This document shows, in pieces, positions 42,784 to 52,181 of a stretch of DNA of 64,000 nt. Source of the DNA: Flavivirga amylovorans (GTDB lineage Bacteria > Bacteroidota > Bacteroidia > Flavobacteriales > Flavobacteriaceae); assembly GCF_030540875.1 (NCBI RefSeq), contig NZ_JAUOEM010000006.1:124001-188000 (forward strand). The letters are read 5' to 3'. Made by a program: the position numbers and the translations under genes. A model generated the notes under the pieces. It was not told the origin of the DNA, did not search any database, and saw nothing but the letters and a program-made list of their open reading frames with translations. Position 1 is the stretch's first letter, and the number at the start of each line of letters is the position of its first letter.

Positions 42784-45081
42784 TTATACAGCTACGAGTG
42801 ATTTTATAGATTCATTTTTTTCTGAAAATTTTGATTTGCTAAGCTGAATATTTGTTTCAATTATTTGATAAAACTCATAAGTATCAAATGGTTTATAAAT
42901 AATATCATTGAAACCAATACCATTATCGTAACAATCCTTCTTTATACTATCAACATCAGACGCTGTTAATGCTAGTATAGGAATTTGATTATCAAACTCT
43001 CTAATGTGACGAGTGGCCTCTTTTCCATTCATTATGGGCATATTAATATCCATTAAGATAAGATCAAACTTATTAACCTTGGCTATATTTAATGCCTCTA
43101 AACCATTACTAACAACAACAGATTCGTAATTAGCCTTTTTTAATAAGTTTTGTGTAACAACTTGGTTTATCTTATTATCTTCTACTATTAAAATCTTATA
43201 CTTTTTGTTTAAAGATTTTAATTCTACTTCATTTTTCGATTTAAGTTTATTTTTTTCTACTTCAACTTCATCAATGTCAAAAGTGATATTAAAACTGAAC
43301 ATACTACCGACTCCTAATTCACTTTGAAGTTCAATTTTACTATCAAATAACTCAACTAAATTTTTAGTAATAGAAAGTCCTAAACCAGTTCCTTGATAGT
43401 TAATATTATTATTCTCATCTAATTGAGAAAAATTATCAAAAACCGTATCGAATTTATGCCTCGGAATACCACAACCATCATCTTCAATTTCAAAACGTAT
43501 ATTAACTTCTTTAGCGTCTGTTTCTAACATTTTTACTCGAAGATCAATACAGCCACTTTCAGTAAATTTTATACTGTTACCTATTAAATTAATTAAAATT
43601 TGTGACAACCTTACATTATCACATTTTATAAATTCCGGAAGTCGCTTATCTATTAATACATTAATTCGATTATTAGTTTCCTTCAACCTGAAATCAAAAG
43701 AATCGACAATATTTTTTATTAATGTTTTTAAATTAACCGAAGTGTTTTTTAACTCTATTTTTTGTGATTCTATTTTACTTACTTGTAAAATATCATTAAT
43801 AAGGTTCAACAAATAATCTCCTGAGTATTTTAGTGAATTTATTAGCTTGGCATCACTTTCTCTTAAATCATTATTTTCAAGAAGTAATGATGTAATTCCA
43901 ACAACTCCATAAAGCGGCGTTCGTAATTCGTGCGTTACATTTGATATAAATTTAGATTTTAACTCTGATGATTTTACAGCTTCGTTTCGGGCAATTTCTA
44001 ATTGTTCATTCTGGTCTTTTAAAATATTAGTCAGTTTTCTTTTAGAAACGTAACTTCTATAAACTGTAATTAGCGACACCAAAAACAAAAACAATGCTAT
44101 CGTAATAATAATGTTTAAGTTTTTTACTTTATTAGTAATTTCAATTTGATGTATTCGTTTGGTGTTTGCTATTTGAGCGTCTTTTTTATAATCCTCAATA
44201 AGAAATTTTGATTCTGCAATAGACTTACTTTCCGATAACGTCTCATCTGTATATTTATACTTGTAAGTATTATATTTCTGCAATGCAGCATAAGCCTGCT
44301 TATCTAAATTTTGTTTATCTAAAGACAAGGCTAGTTTTTCATAGACATTAAGCAGAAGTAAATTATTATGTCTTTTATTACCATCTTCGTTTTTTTCTAA
44401 ATATAATAATGCTTCATTAAATTTTTTATTAGCACTGTTGAACAATTCTTTAGTAAGAAAATAGATTCCTTGGGTATACTTTAAATATCCGTATGCGTTT
44501 GCATCTGCTTGGTAATTGTATAAGCTTTCTTCAGCTCTTAAAAGGTGTATTAAAGCGTCTTCTGTTAAGTTATTATCTAAATAGACTTGACACAAATTAA
44601 TTTGAATATCAAATAGAAGACTTTGTTGTTTATCTAGATTGTTATGATCCTTAATATTACCTATTGATGCATACTCTAATGCATTCTCAAAATAAGGACT
44701 TAACTCTTTAAATGATTTCTTTTGTTTGTAAAGCTTTCCCAGATTTAGATATGAATTAGCTATTAAATAGTTATCATCTATTTCTAATGAAGAATTAAGA
44801 GAAGTAATAAATCTTTTCTCGGCAGCATCATACTCATCTATGGAACTATAAATCTGACCTTGAATAAAATTCGCTAATGAACTGCCATAAATATCATTAA
44901 TAGATTCTGACAATTTTTTAGATTCATTAATAGAAGATAATGCATGAATCACTTCGTTATTATCATAATAACGTAAAGCATTAGAGTTTAAACTATCAAT
45001 TTGAAACAGTAAATGTTTGTCATCTTGAGAAAAAGCAAGAGTAATAGTACACAGAAAACATACAAGCAAGCTCGTTTTCAT
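42784..45081 (-). CDS. Hybrid sensor histidine kinase/response regulator with TPR sensor region
   Basis: A 765-residue hybrid kinase: signal peptide (1-18), periplasmic TPR region (about 25-290), a membrane helix (about 320-342), coiled linker, HisKA with phosphorylated His384 in T-H-E-L-R-T-P, HATPase (I-G-N-S-I-K-F-T, D-D-G-C-G-I-P, G-T-G-L-G-L), and a C-terminal receiver domain with phospho-acceptor Asp678 in L-M-D-I-N-M-P. No output domain is attached, so phosphate must pass to another protein. Although adjacent to the kyn cluster, it is on the opposite strand and a functional link is not shown. Confidence 0.92.
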   Translation of the reverse strand: MKTSLLVCFLCTITLAFSQDDKHLLFQIDSLNSNALRYYDNNEVIHALSSINESKKLSESINDIYGSSLANFIQGQIYSSIDEYDAAEKRFITSLNSSLEIDDNYLIANSYLNLGKLYKQKKSFKELSPYFENALEYASIGNIKDHNNLDKQQSLLFDIQINLCQVYLDNNLTEDALIHLLRAEESLYNYQADANAYGYLKYTQGIYFLTKELFNSANKKFNEALLYLEKNEDGNKRHNNLLLLNVYEKLALSLDKQNLDKQAYAALQKYNTYKYKYTDETLSESKSIAESKFLIEDYKKDAQIANTKRIHQIEITNKVKNLNIIITIALFLFLVSLITVYRSYVSKRKLTNILKDQNEQLEIARNEAVKSSELKSKFISNVTHELRTPLYGVVGITSLLLENNDLRESDAKLINSLKYSGDYLLNLINDILQVSKIESQKIELKNTSVNLKTLIKNIVDSFDFRLKETNNRINVLIDKRLPEFIKCDNVRLSQILINLIGNSIKFTESGCIDLRVKMLETDAKEVNIRFEIEDDGCGIPRHKFDTVFDNFSQLDENNNINYQGTGLGLSITKNLVELFDSKIELQSELGVGSMFSFNITFDIDEVEVEKNKLKSKNEVELKSLNKKYKILIVEDNKINQVVTQNLLKKANYESVVVSNGLEALNIAKVNKFDLILMDINMPIMNGKEATRHIREFDNQIPILALTASDVDSIKKDCYDNGIGFNDIIYKPFDTYEFYQIIETNIQLSKSKFSEKNESIKSLVAV

Positions 45082-45212
45082 TTGGTTTAGTCTTTTAGGT
45101 TAGATTTGGATTTACAATATATTTTTATCTACAATAGAAAATAAAAATACTCGTTGAAACCATAATTAAAACGTTAACAGGTAATTTAAAGAGATAAAAA
45201 CTTACAAATATA

Positions 45213-45500
45213 TTAAAATTTACGTTTTACAGAACCAGTAAAATCCTCTAAATCATCTTTTACCTTGTTAAGTTCTTTCTTAACATCGTCTGTAAGGTTT
45301 GTATCAATACCATTTTTTTCTGCAGTTTTAGTAATCTCATGCTTAATATCATTTGTAGCATCTTTTAGGGTACGCATCCCTTTTCCTAAACCACGGGCAA
45401 TTTCCGGTAGCTTATCTGCTCCGAAAACCATGATAACAATAAATAGTATAAATGCTATTTCTGCACCACTGATAAATAAAAATGTAGCTTGTTGTATCAC
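45213..45500 (-). CDS. tatA: Twin-arginine translocase TatA/E family subunit
   Basis: A 95-residue protein: short N-terminal hydrophobic helix (F-I-S-G-A-E-I-A-F-I-L-F-I-V-I-M-V-F), hinge F-G-A-D-K-L-P, then the amphipathic helix E-I-A-R-G-L-G-K-G-M-R and a charged tail. This is the TatA/E layout forming the pore of the Tat export system. tatC is not in the window. A CAAATATA (minus TATATTTG) sequence at 45505-45512 is unusually close to the start, so the mRNA may be nearly leaderless. The twin-arginine TIM-barrel protein at 13024 would be a possible client. Confidence 0.92.
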   Translation of the reverse strand: MIQQATFLFISGAEIAFILFIVIMVFGADKLPEIARGLGKGMRTLKDATNDIKHEITKTAEKNGIDTNLTDDVKKELNKVKDDLEDFTGSVKRKF

Positions 45501-45532
45501 AACGCAAATATAGTGAGTTGTTTTGTTAGAAT

Positions 45533-45562
45533 AAAAAAAGCCGATTGTAAAAATCGGCTTTT
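45533..45562 (-). terminator. Intrinsic terminator after the M1 peptidase gene
   Basis: On the minus strand AAAAGCCGATT-N5-AATCGGC followed by seven T: a 7-bp GC-rich stem with flanking A/T pairing. It separates the M1 peptidase transcript from tatA. Confidence 0.88.
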
Positions 45563-45578
45563 AACTTAAATATTTATT

Positions 45579-47846
45579 TTATCCTTTAACCTTTTCCTTA
45601 AATTGGTCAAAATCACTTTGTTTTACTTCTTTAGGCCATGAGTTATTTGACACATCTACATCTGCTGTTTCTAAATCAGGATCCACGACTATATTTGTAA
45701 TAGCTTTTTGAGTTTTAAAAACCTTTTTTACTTCATGCTCGTTATACCTCCATATCTGGGCAGGAAATGTTTTTCTTTCTTTAACGCCATCTTCATAGGT
45801 TAACTCTAAAATTATTGGCATTACTAACCCTCCTGGTTTTTCAAAAGTAACTTCGTAAAAATATCTTGGTGCTTCGGCTTCTGTTATCTTTGCCTTCTTC
45901 TCTTCATCACTTAAACTATTTAAATGATTGTTTAAGGCAGGGAAATCTGAAATGTTCTTTGCATTTTCAGGAATCTTACCTTCTTCGGCTTCTGCAAAAT
46001 AAACTAGCTTATCTTTATAATTATCAAGGTTTAAATTATTTTGCTTAGCTATTTCTTTAGCTTTTTCTGTTGGTTTATCCGTTAAATAATAACTCTTAAC
46101 TTCTTTAATACCTACATCAGTATAGTCTGTAGTATAAAACCACCCTCTCCAAAACCAATCTAAATCCATTGCAGATGCATCTTCCATGCTTCTAAAGAAA
46201 TCCGCAGGCGTTGGGTGCTTAAACATCCATCGTTTTGAATATGTTCTAAAAGCATAATCAAATAATTCTGGCCCCATAATAGTATGTCTTAGCATATATA
46301 AACCAGCTGCAGGTTTAGCATAAGCATTAGGTCCAAATTGATGCACATAATCTCCTTGAGACATGATAGGAGAAATATAACTCTGATCTCCTCCCATATA
46401 TGTTACCATATCTTTAGGTAGGTTTCCTGTTATAAAGTTAGGGTCATAATCTAATTCTGCTAATGTTTCTACAAATGAGTTTAAACCTTCGTCCATCCAT
46501 GTCCACTGGCGTTCGTCACTATTTACAATCATTGGAAAAAAGTTATGTCCAACTTCATGAGTAATAACACCTATCATACCTCTTTTAAGTCTTTCCGAAT
46601 ATGTTCCATCAGGATTTGGTCTTCCATAGTTAAAACAAATCATAGGGTATTCCATTCCCATTTGAGCATGTACAGAAACAGCTTTATTATATGGATAATC
46701 GAAAGTAAGTTTAGAATATTCCTCTAATGTATTGGCTACAACTCGTGTTGAATGCTCTTCCCACAGTGGGTTTCCTTCTTTAGAATATAATGAAATTGCC
46801 ATTACAGACCTTCCATTTATATCTACTGCCATGGCATCCCATAAAAATTTTCTTGATGTTGCAAAAGCAAAATCCCTTACATTATTAGCTTTAAAATGCC
46901 ATGTCTTTGTTTTTGTACTTCTTTCTTTTTCAGCTTTTTCGGCCTCTTCCTGTGTTACAATAAAAACAGGGTCTTTATACGATTTTTTAGCTTGCTCAAA
47001 ACGCTTAAGCTGTAGTTTTGTTAAAACATCTTTTTCATTTTGCAAGACTCCTGTAGCCTCTAATTTGTGATCTGCAGGAACTGTTAACTTAACATCGAAA
47101 TCTCCAAACTCTAAAGCAAACTCACTACGTCCCCAAAACTGCATATTTTGCCAACCTTCTACATTATTATAAACACAAAGCCTTGGATAAAACTGAGCGA
47201 TTACATAAGTATTATTTCCATCAGGAAATGCTTCATACCCAGATCGTCCACCTTCTATAATATGGTTATTAACATTATACCACCATTTTATTTGAAATTT
47301 AAAGGTATCGCCTGGTGCTAATGGTTTTGGTAAATTAATTCGCATCATGGTTTGATTTATCATAAAAGATAAATCTGAACCATCAGAGTTTTTTACTGCA
47401 TCAATATTAAAACCACCATCAAAGGTTTTTTTTAAATTTGCTTTCGTGAAACTTACTGGCCCATTAAATGCACCATTAAATTTATCTGAATTTATATCTG
47501 GAGTTTTTGAATCTTTAGCTCTCATATTTTGATCAAGCTGTACCCATAAATACTCTAAGTAGTCTTTGGAGTTATTATGGTATGTTATCTTTTCGTTTCC
47601 ATAAATCTGATTTTTAGATTCATCTAAACGAATATCCATTATATAATCAACTTTCTGTTGCGTATATTCGTGACCAGGCGCACCAGAAGCTGTTCTAGTA
47701 TTACTTGGTGTCGGCAACACATCTTTCATTTGCCTAAATTTATTCTGATCTGTATGACCTTGAGGCTTTGCTTTTTCTTGATTTTGTGCAAAAATACTTG
47801 TTGAAACAAAAACCACAGAAAGGAAATAATACTTAAGTTTTTTCAT
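45579..47846 (-). CDS. Exported M1 family metallopeptidase
   Basis: A 755-residue protein from the ATG at 47846 (M-K-K-L-K-Y-Y; the ATG at 47852 adds two residues). Signal peptide about 1-20 ending F-A-Q-N. The M1 catalytic domain has H-E-V-G-H near residue 430 with the third ligand in W-M-D-E-G-L-N-S-F-V-E, and F-Y-P-R and M-E-Y-P upstream in place of the usual GxMEN (M-G-M-E-Y-P). The C-terminal 200 residues are beta-rich. It probably acts on peptides in the periplasm or outside. Distinct from the lipoprotein M1 at 16230. Confidence 0.9.
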   Translation of the reverse strand: MKKLKYYFLSVVFVSTSIFAQNQEKAKPQGHTDQNKFRQMKDVLPTPSNTRTASGAPGHEYTQQKVDYIMDIRLDESKNQIYGNEKITYHNNSKDYLEYLWVQLDQNMRAKDSKTPDINSDKFNGAFNGPVSFTKANLKKTFDGGFNIDAVKNSDGSDLSFMINQTMMRINLPKPLAPGDTFKFQIKWWYNVNNHIIEGGRSGYEAFPDGNNTYVIAQFYPRLCVYNNVEGWQNMQFWGRSEFALEFGDFDVKLTVPADHKLEATGVLQNEKDVLTKLQLKRFEQAKKSYKDPVFIVTQEEAEKAEKERSTKTKTWHFKANNVRDFAFATSRKFLWDAMAVDINGRSVMAISLYSKEGNPLWEEHSTRVVANTLEEYSKLTFDYPYNKAVSVHAQMGMEYPMICFNYGRPNPDGTYSERLKRGMIGVITHEVGHNFFPMIVNSDERQWTWMDEGLNSFVETLAELDYDPNFITGNLPKDMVTYMGGDQSYISPIMSQGDYVHQFGPNAYAKPAAGLYMLRHTIMGPELFDYAFRTYSKRWMFKHPTPADFFRSMEDASAMDLDWFWRGWFYTTDYTDVGIKEVKSYYLTDKPTEKAKEIAKQNNLNLDNYKDKLVYFAEAEEGKIPENAKNISDFPALNNHLNSLSDEEKKAKITEAEAPRYFYEVTFEKPGGLVMPIILELTYEDGVKERKTFPAQIWRYNEHEVKKVFKTQKAITNIVVDPDLETADVDVSNNSWPKEVKQSDFDQFKEKVKG

Positions 47847-47957
47847 TGTCAATTTTTATGTTTTTTTTAATAGATCACCTGTTTGAGTAATAATAATTCG
47901 TTTATTATTACAAAAAACGCTCGAAAATAATTAATTCGGAAAGGTTTTAACTTAGTT

Positions 47958-48461
47958 TTAATTAAACTTTAACAATGCACTTTCCTTTTCTGGAGTAAGT
48001 ATAAAGCTTTTTTGTTTGGAGTTAATTTTTGTTTTTATAATATTCTGCTGCTCTTCAAATAAACCAAACAGCACTTTGTTACTAATTTCAAAAGATTTAA
48101 TATTTGTTACGCCTTCTATTTCTAAATAGCAACGCATTATATCTTGATCGTATTCTTTACCAATAAAAGTAAGATTAGTTTCTTCGTTATTAATCTTAAC
48201 TTTTATACTTTCATTTAAATATCTTTTAATATAAACATCAATGGTTTTTGGTTCTTCTTTAGTGGCTAACGTAATAGACTCATCATAGCGATCTCGTAGT
48301 AAATTTTCAAAATCGTCAATAAAAATTCTTGTAATTATTTGTACAGATTGTTTCTCTTTTATAAAATCTATTTGAGTAACGCTTAAATAATATTTATGTA
48401 CACTAGTAAATGCAAAAAGTGGTATAATTAAAAAAAAAAGAAATGGTTTAATAAATGTCAT
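47958..48461 (-). CDS. Exported DUF6702-like protein
   Basis: A 167-residue protein with signal peptide (about 1-20) then H-K-Y-Y-L-S-V-T-Q-I-D-F and repeated beta strands. The H-K-F/Y-Y-x-S opening and R-C-Y-L-E-I-E-G pattern match a small flavobacterial family usually found beside an M1 peptidase like the one downstream (DUF6702, name from memory). Function unknown. The gene is 105 bp upstream of the peptidase on the same strand and likely co-transcribed. Confidence 0.75.
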   Translation of the reverse strand: MTFIKPFLFFLIIPLFAFTSVHKYYLSVTQIDFIKEKQSVQIITRIFIDDFENLLRDRYDESITLATKEEPKTIDVYIKRYLNESIKVKINNEETNLTFIGKEYDQDIMRCYLEIEGVTNIKSFEISNKVLFGLFEEQQNIIKTKINSKQKSFILTPEKESALLKFN

Positions 48462-48497
48462 CTATATATTTTTTGCTAAAGTAATTATTTTGATGTT

Positions 48498-48655
48498 GAA
48501 CTCATTTAGACTTTTTCAATTTGCTAAAAAATGGCTGTTTTCAGCTCTGTTTTTGTCTTTTTTCCTTCCGTAGCTCTGCTATGCAACTCAAAAAAGTCTC
48601 AACATAGGCTAAATCTTCTAATTTTCGCTTAAATCCAAAAAGTCTAAATGAGTTC
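48498..48655. repeat. Dispersed terminal-inverted-repeat element, copy 3 (158 bp)
   Basis: Reverse orientation relative to copies at 2392 and 31987: starts GAACTCATTTAGACTTTTTC and ends AAAAAGTCTAAATGAGTTC, with CTTCCGTAGCTCTGCTATGC and CTAATTTTCGCTTAAATCC inside. The terminal 18 bp are a perfect inverted repeat in this copy. Confidence 0.93.
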
Positions 48656-48680
48656 GTTTCAAAAAGCATTCCAAAAAGGT

Positions 48681-49481
48681 TTAGTCTTTTTCAGAATTTA
48701 AATTTTCTGTATACTGTTTGTATTTACTCTTTAAAAAAATTAATATTTCGAAATCGGTTTTATTTTTGCAGTATTTAACAAAATGTTCATCGTCTGCACA
48801 GAAATAAAAGAAGTCCATCCTTAAGTCTTCATCTAATGGATTAGAAGCAAAAAAATCTTTCGACAGCTTGGCTTTTACGGTATTCATTAAAGCTTCTTTT
48901 GTTTCAACCTCTACACGATTTTTAAGTATTTTAGTTCTACCAGAAATACCATTTAATATGGGGTTTAAAGGAATGCCTCCAGTTAGTACTCCAAGTAACA
49001 TTTTTGGTTTAAATTCTCCTGCTTCACTTAAACGACGTTCACTTTGAGTCGCTATTTTACCTTTATAACCTGGTATTCCTACATCATAAAAATTAATAGG
49101 TGGATCCCCTTCTACATTAGCAATATCTTTAAGTAAATCTCCTGTTAAAACCTTACCTACTATAACCTCTTCAAGTTCATTTATTTGTTCCTCCAATTTT
49201 ACTAGGATTGCTCTATTAGAAATATTTTCATTAGAAATAACAACTTCTTTTAATTTATGTTGAATAGATGAAAAGACCAACGAATCGTTTAAGGTAACTT
49301 TAATTTTAAACTCACCTTTTTCATTCGTTATGGTAAAAATTTGAGCTGTTTTATTAATGACGTGAATATTCTCAACTCCAGAATTACTTTGAACTTTCCC
49401 TAGTATTTCTATAGATTGAGAAATAATTGTTTGAAAAGAAAACAACATAAACACTATTACAATGTCCTTGGCTTTTACCAT
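48681..49481 (-). CDS. Secreted CarboxypepD_reg-like protein, paralogue 1 of 3
   Basis: A 266-residue protein with signal peptide (about 1-22) and a CarboxypepD_reg-like beta sandwich (about 25-105: I-L-G-K-V-Q-S-N-S-G-V-E-N-I-H-V, T-N-E-K-G-E-F-K-I). The remaining 160 residues are unlike known domains, with L-S-E-A-G-E-F-K-P and G-I-P-L-N-P-I-L-N-G. The same N-terminal design occurs in the next two genes. The first domain is common in TonB-dependent receptors, but here no beta barrel follows. Function unknown; it is 1 bp downstream of paralogue 2. Confidence 0.8.
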   Translation of the reverse strand: MVKAKDIVIVFMLFSFQTIISQSIEILGKVQSNSGVENIHVINKTAQIFTITNEKGEFKIKVTLNDSLVFSSIQHKLKEVVISNENISNRAILVKLEEQINELEEVIVGKVLTGDLLKDIANVEGDPPINFYDVGIPGYKGKIATQSERRLSEAGEFKPKMLLGVLTGGIPLNPILNGISGRTKILKNRVEVETKEALMNTVKAKLSKDFFASNPLDEDLRMDFFYFCADDEHFVKYCKNKTDFEILIFLKSKYKQYTENLNSEKD

Positions 49482-49482
49482 T

Positions 49483-50286
49483 TTAGCGTTTTAAAAACAA
49501 TTCACTTTGCTTTACTAAAAACTCGATAAGATGTATTGTATTATCATTCTTAAAAAGTTTTGGATCAATACCCTTATCTTCTACAAAAGCAATAAAGTCT
49601 GCAATATCTTTTAATGGTATATTTAAAGTGTCGCTTAAATATTTATGATCATAAACGTCTAATATTCCTTTTGGCTCTCGTTCTGGTTTTTCTTTTACTT
49701 TTGTCTTGTATACGTTTTGTTTGAAAGGTAAATCTTTTTTAAATAATAATTTAAAAATTTTCTCAACGTCTGGAAGGTAATCACGTGCGTCTGGATTTAT
49801 TATAGCTTTTAAATGATTACTTGCTACCTTATTGTCAAATGCTTTCACATCATTGTATTCAAAAGATCTGTTTATATTTCCCATATTCACACGTATAGGT
49901 TCAACGATTTTAACATCGTTTACATCTGCCAACATATTTCCTGTAAGTCCAGATGAAAGTGTAACTGCATCAAGTTGATTAATCCGTTCAACCAATTGTA
50001 TTTTTAATTGTTTTCTCTTTATAACATCTTCATCAACTGTAATAGAAACTGTTTGAAATTGTAATGCAGAAATTTCAATAACATCAAATAATGCTACCTC
50101 AATAATAAATTCCCCCTTTTTATTCGTGATAGTTCCTTTATTTGAAGACGTATTAAAAATAGTAACCACTTCGACATCATTGGTAGCAGAAAGAAGAATA
50201 CCTTTTATTTGTAATCTATTAATTGATTGACCACTTAAATTAAATGATAAAAAAAGAAGTGCAGATGATATTAATGTTCGCTTCAA
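49483..50286 (-). CDS. Secreted CarboxypepD_reg-like protein, paralogue 2 of 3
   Basis: A 267-residue secreted protein with signal peptide (about 1-20) and CarboxypepD_reg-like domain (about 25-105: I-F-N-T-S-S-N-K-G-T-I-T-N-K-K-G-E-F-I-I-E-V-A). L-S-S-G-L-T-G-N-M-L-A-D-V closes the domain, as L-T-G-D-L-L-K-D-I does in paralogue 1. The C-terminal half, ending F-I-A-F-V-E-D-K-G-I-D-P-K-L-F, resembles the same part of paralogue 3. Its partner is unknown. Confidence 0.8.
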   Translation of the reverse strand: MKRTLISSALLFLSFNLSGQSINRLQIKGILLSATNDVEVVTIFNTSSNKGTITNKKGEFIIEVALFDVIEISALQFQTVSITVDEDVIKRKQLKIQLVERINQLDAVTLSSGLTGNMLADVNDVKIVEPIRVNMGNINRSFEYNDVKAFDNKVASNHLKAIINPDARDYLPDVEKIFKLLFKKDLPFKQNVYKTKVKEKPEREPKGILDVYDHKYLSDTLNIPLKDIADFIAFVEDKGIDPKLFKNDNTIHLIEFLVKQSELFLKR

Positions 50287-50389
50287 GTTGATTAAATTAA
50301 AGTATAAAGAACGCTTATCAATTCTTAAATAAATTTAAAAACCGTTCTAAACTTTTGTTAAAACACAACTTAAAACTTATAGGAGTCTA

Positions 50390-51193
50390 TTATTTTTTCT
50401 CATGTAAACTTAAAAACTCAAGGCTTTTTTTGTTCAACAATTCAAGAAATTCCATTTCTTTTCCATAGTTAAGCAAGGAAAAATCAAAACCTTTACGCTC
50501 AACAAATCTTATAAAGTCCTCAACTCGGTGACTTGGAATATTAAAGTTATCAACTAAAAACTCAGATCCGAAATAGTACTTTATTGATTCTACGGGAACA
50601 TCGGGAATACCTAATTCCTTTTTATCTGCCACTTCAGACCTAAATAATGGTAACAATAGTTGGTCTACTACATTTACTATATTAAGACCATTTACCATGG
50701 CTAGATGCTCTGTCTTTACAATATTTGTGGATTCAGACCTATTATCAGCCCTAAAATCAAAATCATCACTATGCTTAATTCCAAAGTATAAAGCATCTAA
50801 TTTGGGCTTAAAAACCTCGGTATTATCTATATCTGTATTTAAATTTCCTGATAGCCCCTTTGACGATACAACAATCTCTTCTAGCTTATAAATCTCTTCA
50901 ATTAAAAAAAGTTTTATCTTTTTAGATTCAATAATTGCCTTATTAACCTTAAAATTAATATTTTGATATTGTAATGCACTTACTTCAATTAAATCATCTA
51001 ATGCAACACGTAGTTTAAATTCTCCATTTTCATCAGTAATGACTCCCTTATTTGATGATACATTGTAAATAGTAATACCAGAAATATCACTGCTTTCAAC
51101 TATTATTTTCCCACTAACCTTCACACGGTTAGCGTTTTGAGATATCATATGCATTGTAGAGAGTAATACTAAAAAGAAAATGGCTTTTTTCAT
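50390..51193 (-). CDS. Secreted CarboxypepD_reg-like protein, paralogue 3 of 3
   Basis: A 267-residue protein, signal peptide about 1-18, CarboxypepD_reg-like domain (about 25-105: I-T-I-Y-N-V-S-S-N-K-G-V-I-T-D-E-N-G-E-F-K-L-R-V-A) followed by S-G-N-L-N-T-D-I-D-N. The C-terminus D-F-I-R-F-V-E-R-K-G-F-D-F-S-L-L aligns with paralogue 2. First gene of the tandem array on this strand; a 103-bp gap separates it from paralogue 2. Confidence 0.8.
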   Translation of the reverse strand: MKKAIFFLVLLSTMHMISQNANRVKVSGKIIVESSDISGITIYNVSSNKGVITDENGEFKLRVALDDLIEVSALQYQNINFKVNKAIIESKKIKLFLIEEIYKLEEIVVSSKGLSGNLNTDIDNTEVFKPKLDALYFGIKHSDDFDFRADNRSESTNIVKTEHLAMVNGLNIVNVVDQLLLPLFRSEVADKKELGIPDVPVESIKYYFGSEFLVDNFNIPSHRVEDFIRFVERKGFDFSLLNYGKEMEFLELLNKKSLEFLSLHEKK

Positions 51194-51318
51194 GTTATTT
51201 TTTTTATTGAAATTAAGGATTTTATTAGACTTTTCAACACTACAACCTATAAAATTTTCTTATAGATCGCATAAATATTAGTTTTATAATATTAGTTTTA
51301 CTGTGAAAAATATTTATT

Positions 51319-52026
51319 ATGAAAAACATAATTATAGCAAGCACTTCAACAATTCACGGAAGTGATTATTTAGATTACATTTTAGATGATTTAACTATTT
51401 TCTTCAATGAGGTTAAAGATATTTTATTTATCCCTTATGCTAGACCTGGAGGTATATCTCACGATGAATATACTAAAATTGTTAATACTGCTTTTTCTAA
51501 AATAGACAAAAGAGTAGAAGGTATTCATACTTTCGAGGATCCCATTGATGCTATAAAAAAGGCTAAGGCTATTTTTATTGGAGGTGGTAATACATTTGTT
51601 TTAACAAATCAACTTTATAAAAACAATATAATAAATACCTTACAAACAGTTGTAAAAAATGGAACACCCTACTTAGGTACTAGTGCTGGTAGTAATATTT
51701 GTGGATTAACTATTAATACAACTAACGACATGCCAATTGTGTACCCGCCAAGTTTTAAAGCTCTAGGTTTTGTTCCTTTTAATATCAACCCACATTATTT
51801 AGACCCCGACAAAAACAGTAAGCATATGGGTGAAACCCGAGAAACCAGAGTAAAAGAATTTCATAACTTTAATACACAGCCAGTTATAGGTATAAGGGAA
51901 GGTAGCTGGCTACACGTAAAAGACGACTCTATTATCTTGAAAGGGCATTTAACAGCTCGTGTTTTTGAATATAGCAAAGTACCATATGAGGTAGAATCTG
52001 GAACAGAGCTAAAGCATTTAAAATAA
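51319..52026 (+). CDS. pepE: Dipeptidase E (peptidase S51)
   Basis: A 235-residue S51 peptidase that cleaves Asp-Xaa dipeptides. The nucleophile elbow is G-T-S-A-G-S with Ser122; F-I-G-G-G-N-T-F, D-M-P-I-V-Y-P-P-S and N-P-H-Y-L-D-P carry the other conserved residues, including the active His. Length is normal. Divergent from paralogue 3 and followed by a hairpin terminator shared with the tRNA. Confidence 0.94.
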   Translation: MKNIIIASTSTIHGSDYLDYILDDLTIFFNEVKDILFIPYARPGGISHDEYTKIVNTAFSKIDKRVEGIHTFEDPIDAIKKAKAIFIGGGNTFVLTNQLYKNNIINTLQTVVKNGTPYLGTSAGSNICGLTINTTNDMPIVYPPSFKALGFVPFNINPHYLDPDKNSKHMGETRETRVKEFHNFNTQPVIGIREGSWLHVKDDSIILKGHLTARVFEYSKVPYEVESGTELKHLK

Positions 52027-52054
52027 AAAAGCTTCATATTTCTATGAAGCTTTT
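52025..52054. terminator. Bidirectional terminator between pepE and tRNA-Gly
   Basis: A6-GCTTCAT-ATTTCT-ATGAAGC-T4: a perfect 7-bp stem with A and T tracts on either side, between convergent pepE and the minus-strand tRNA. Confidence 0.85.
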
Positions 52055-52057
52055 AAG

Positions 52058-52130
52058 AGCGGGAGACCAGGTTCGAACTGGCGACATTCAGCTTGGAAGG
52101 CTGACGCTCTACCAACTGAGCTACTCCCGC
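52058..52130 (-). tRNA. tRNA-Gly (TCC anticodon)
   Basis: Minus-strand cloverleaf: acceptor GCGGGAG pairs CTCCCGC; D arm GCTC-AGTTGGTA-GAGC; anticodon loop CTTCCAA with anticodon TCC in stem TCAGC/GCTGA; TpsiC arm CCAG-TTCGAAC-CTGG. The 73-nt gene has no encoded CCA. Confidence 0.97.
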
Positions 52131-52181
52131 ATTATTGAGCTGCAAATATATACAAACTCTTAAGTCATATGCAAGAAAAAA

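Noticed and set aside
42784-45081. Hybrid kinase as regulator of the kynurenine cluster
   Set aside because: It is convergent with the cluster, has no attached DNA-binding output, and the IclR gene with its operator-like dyads already explains local control.
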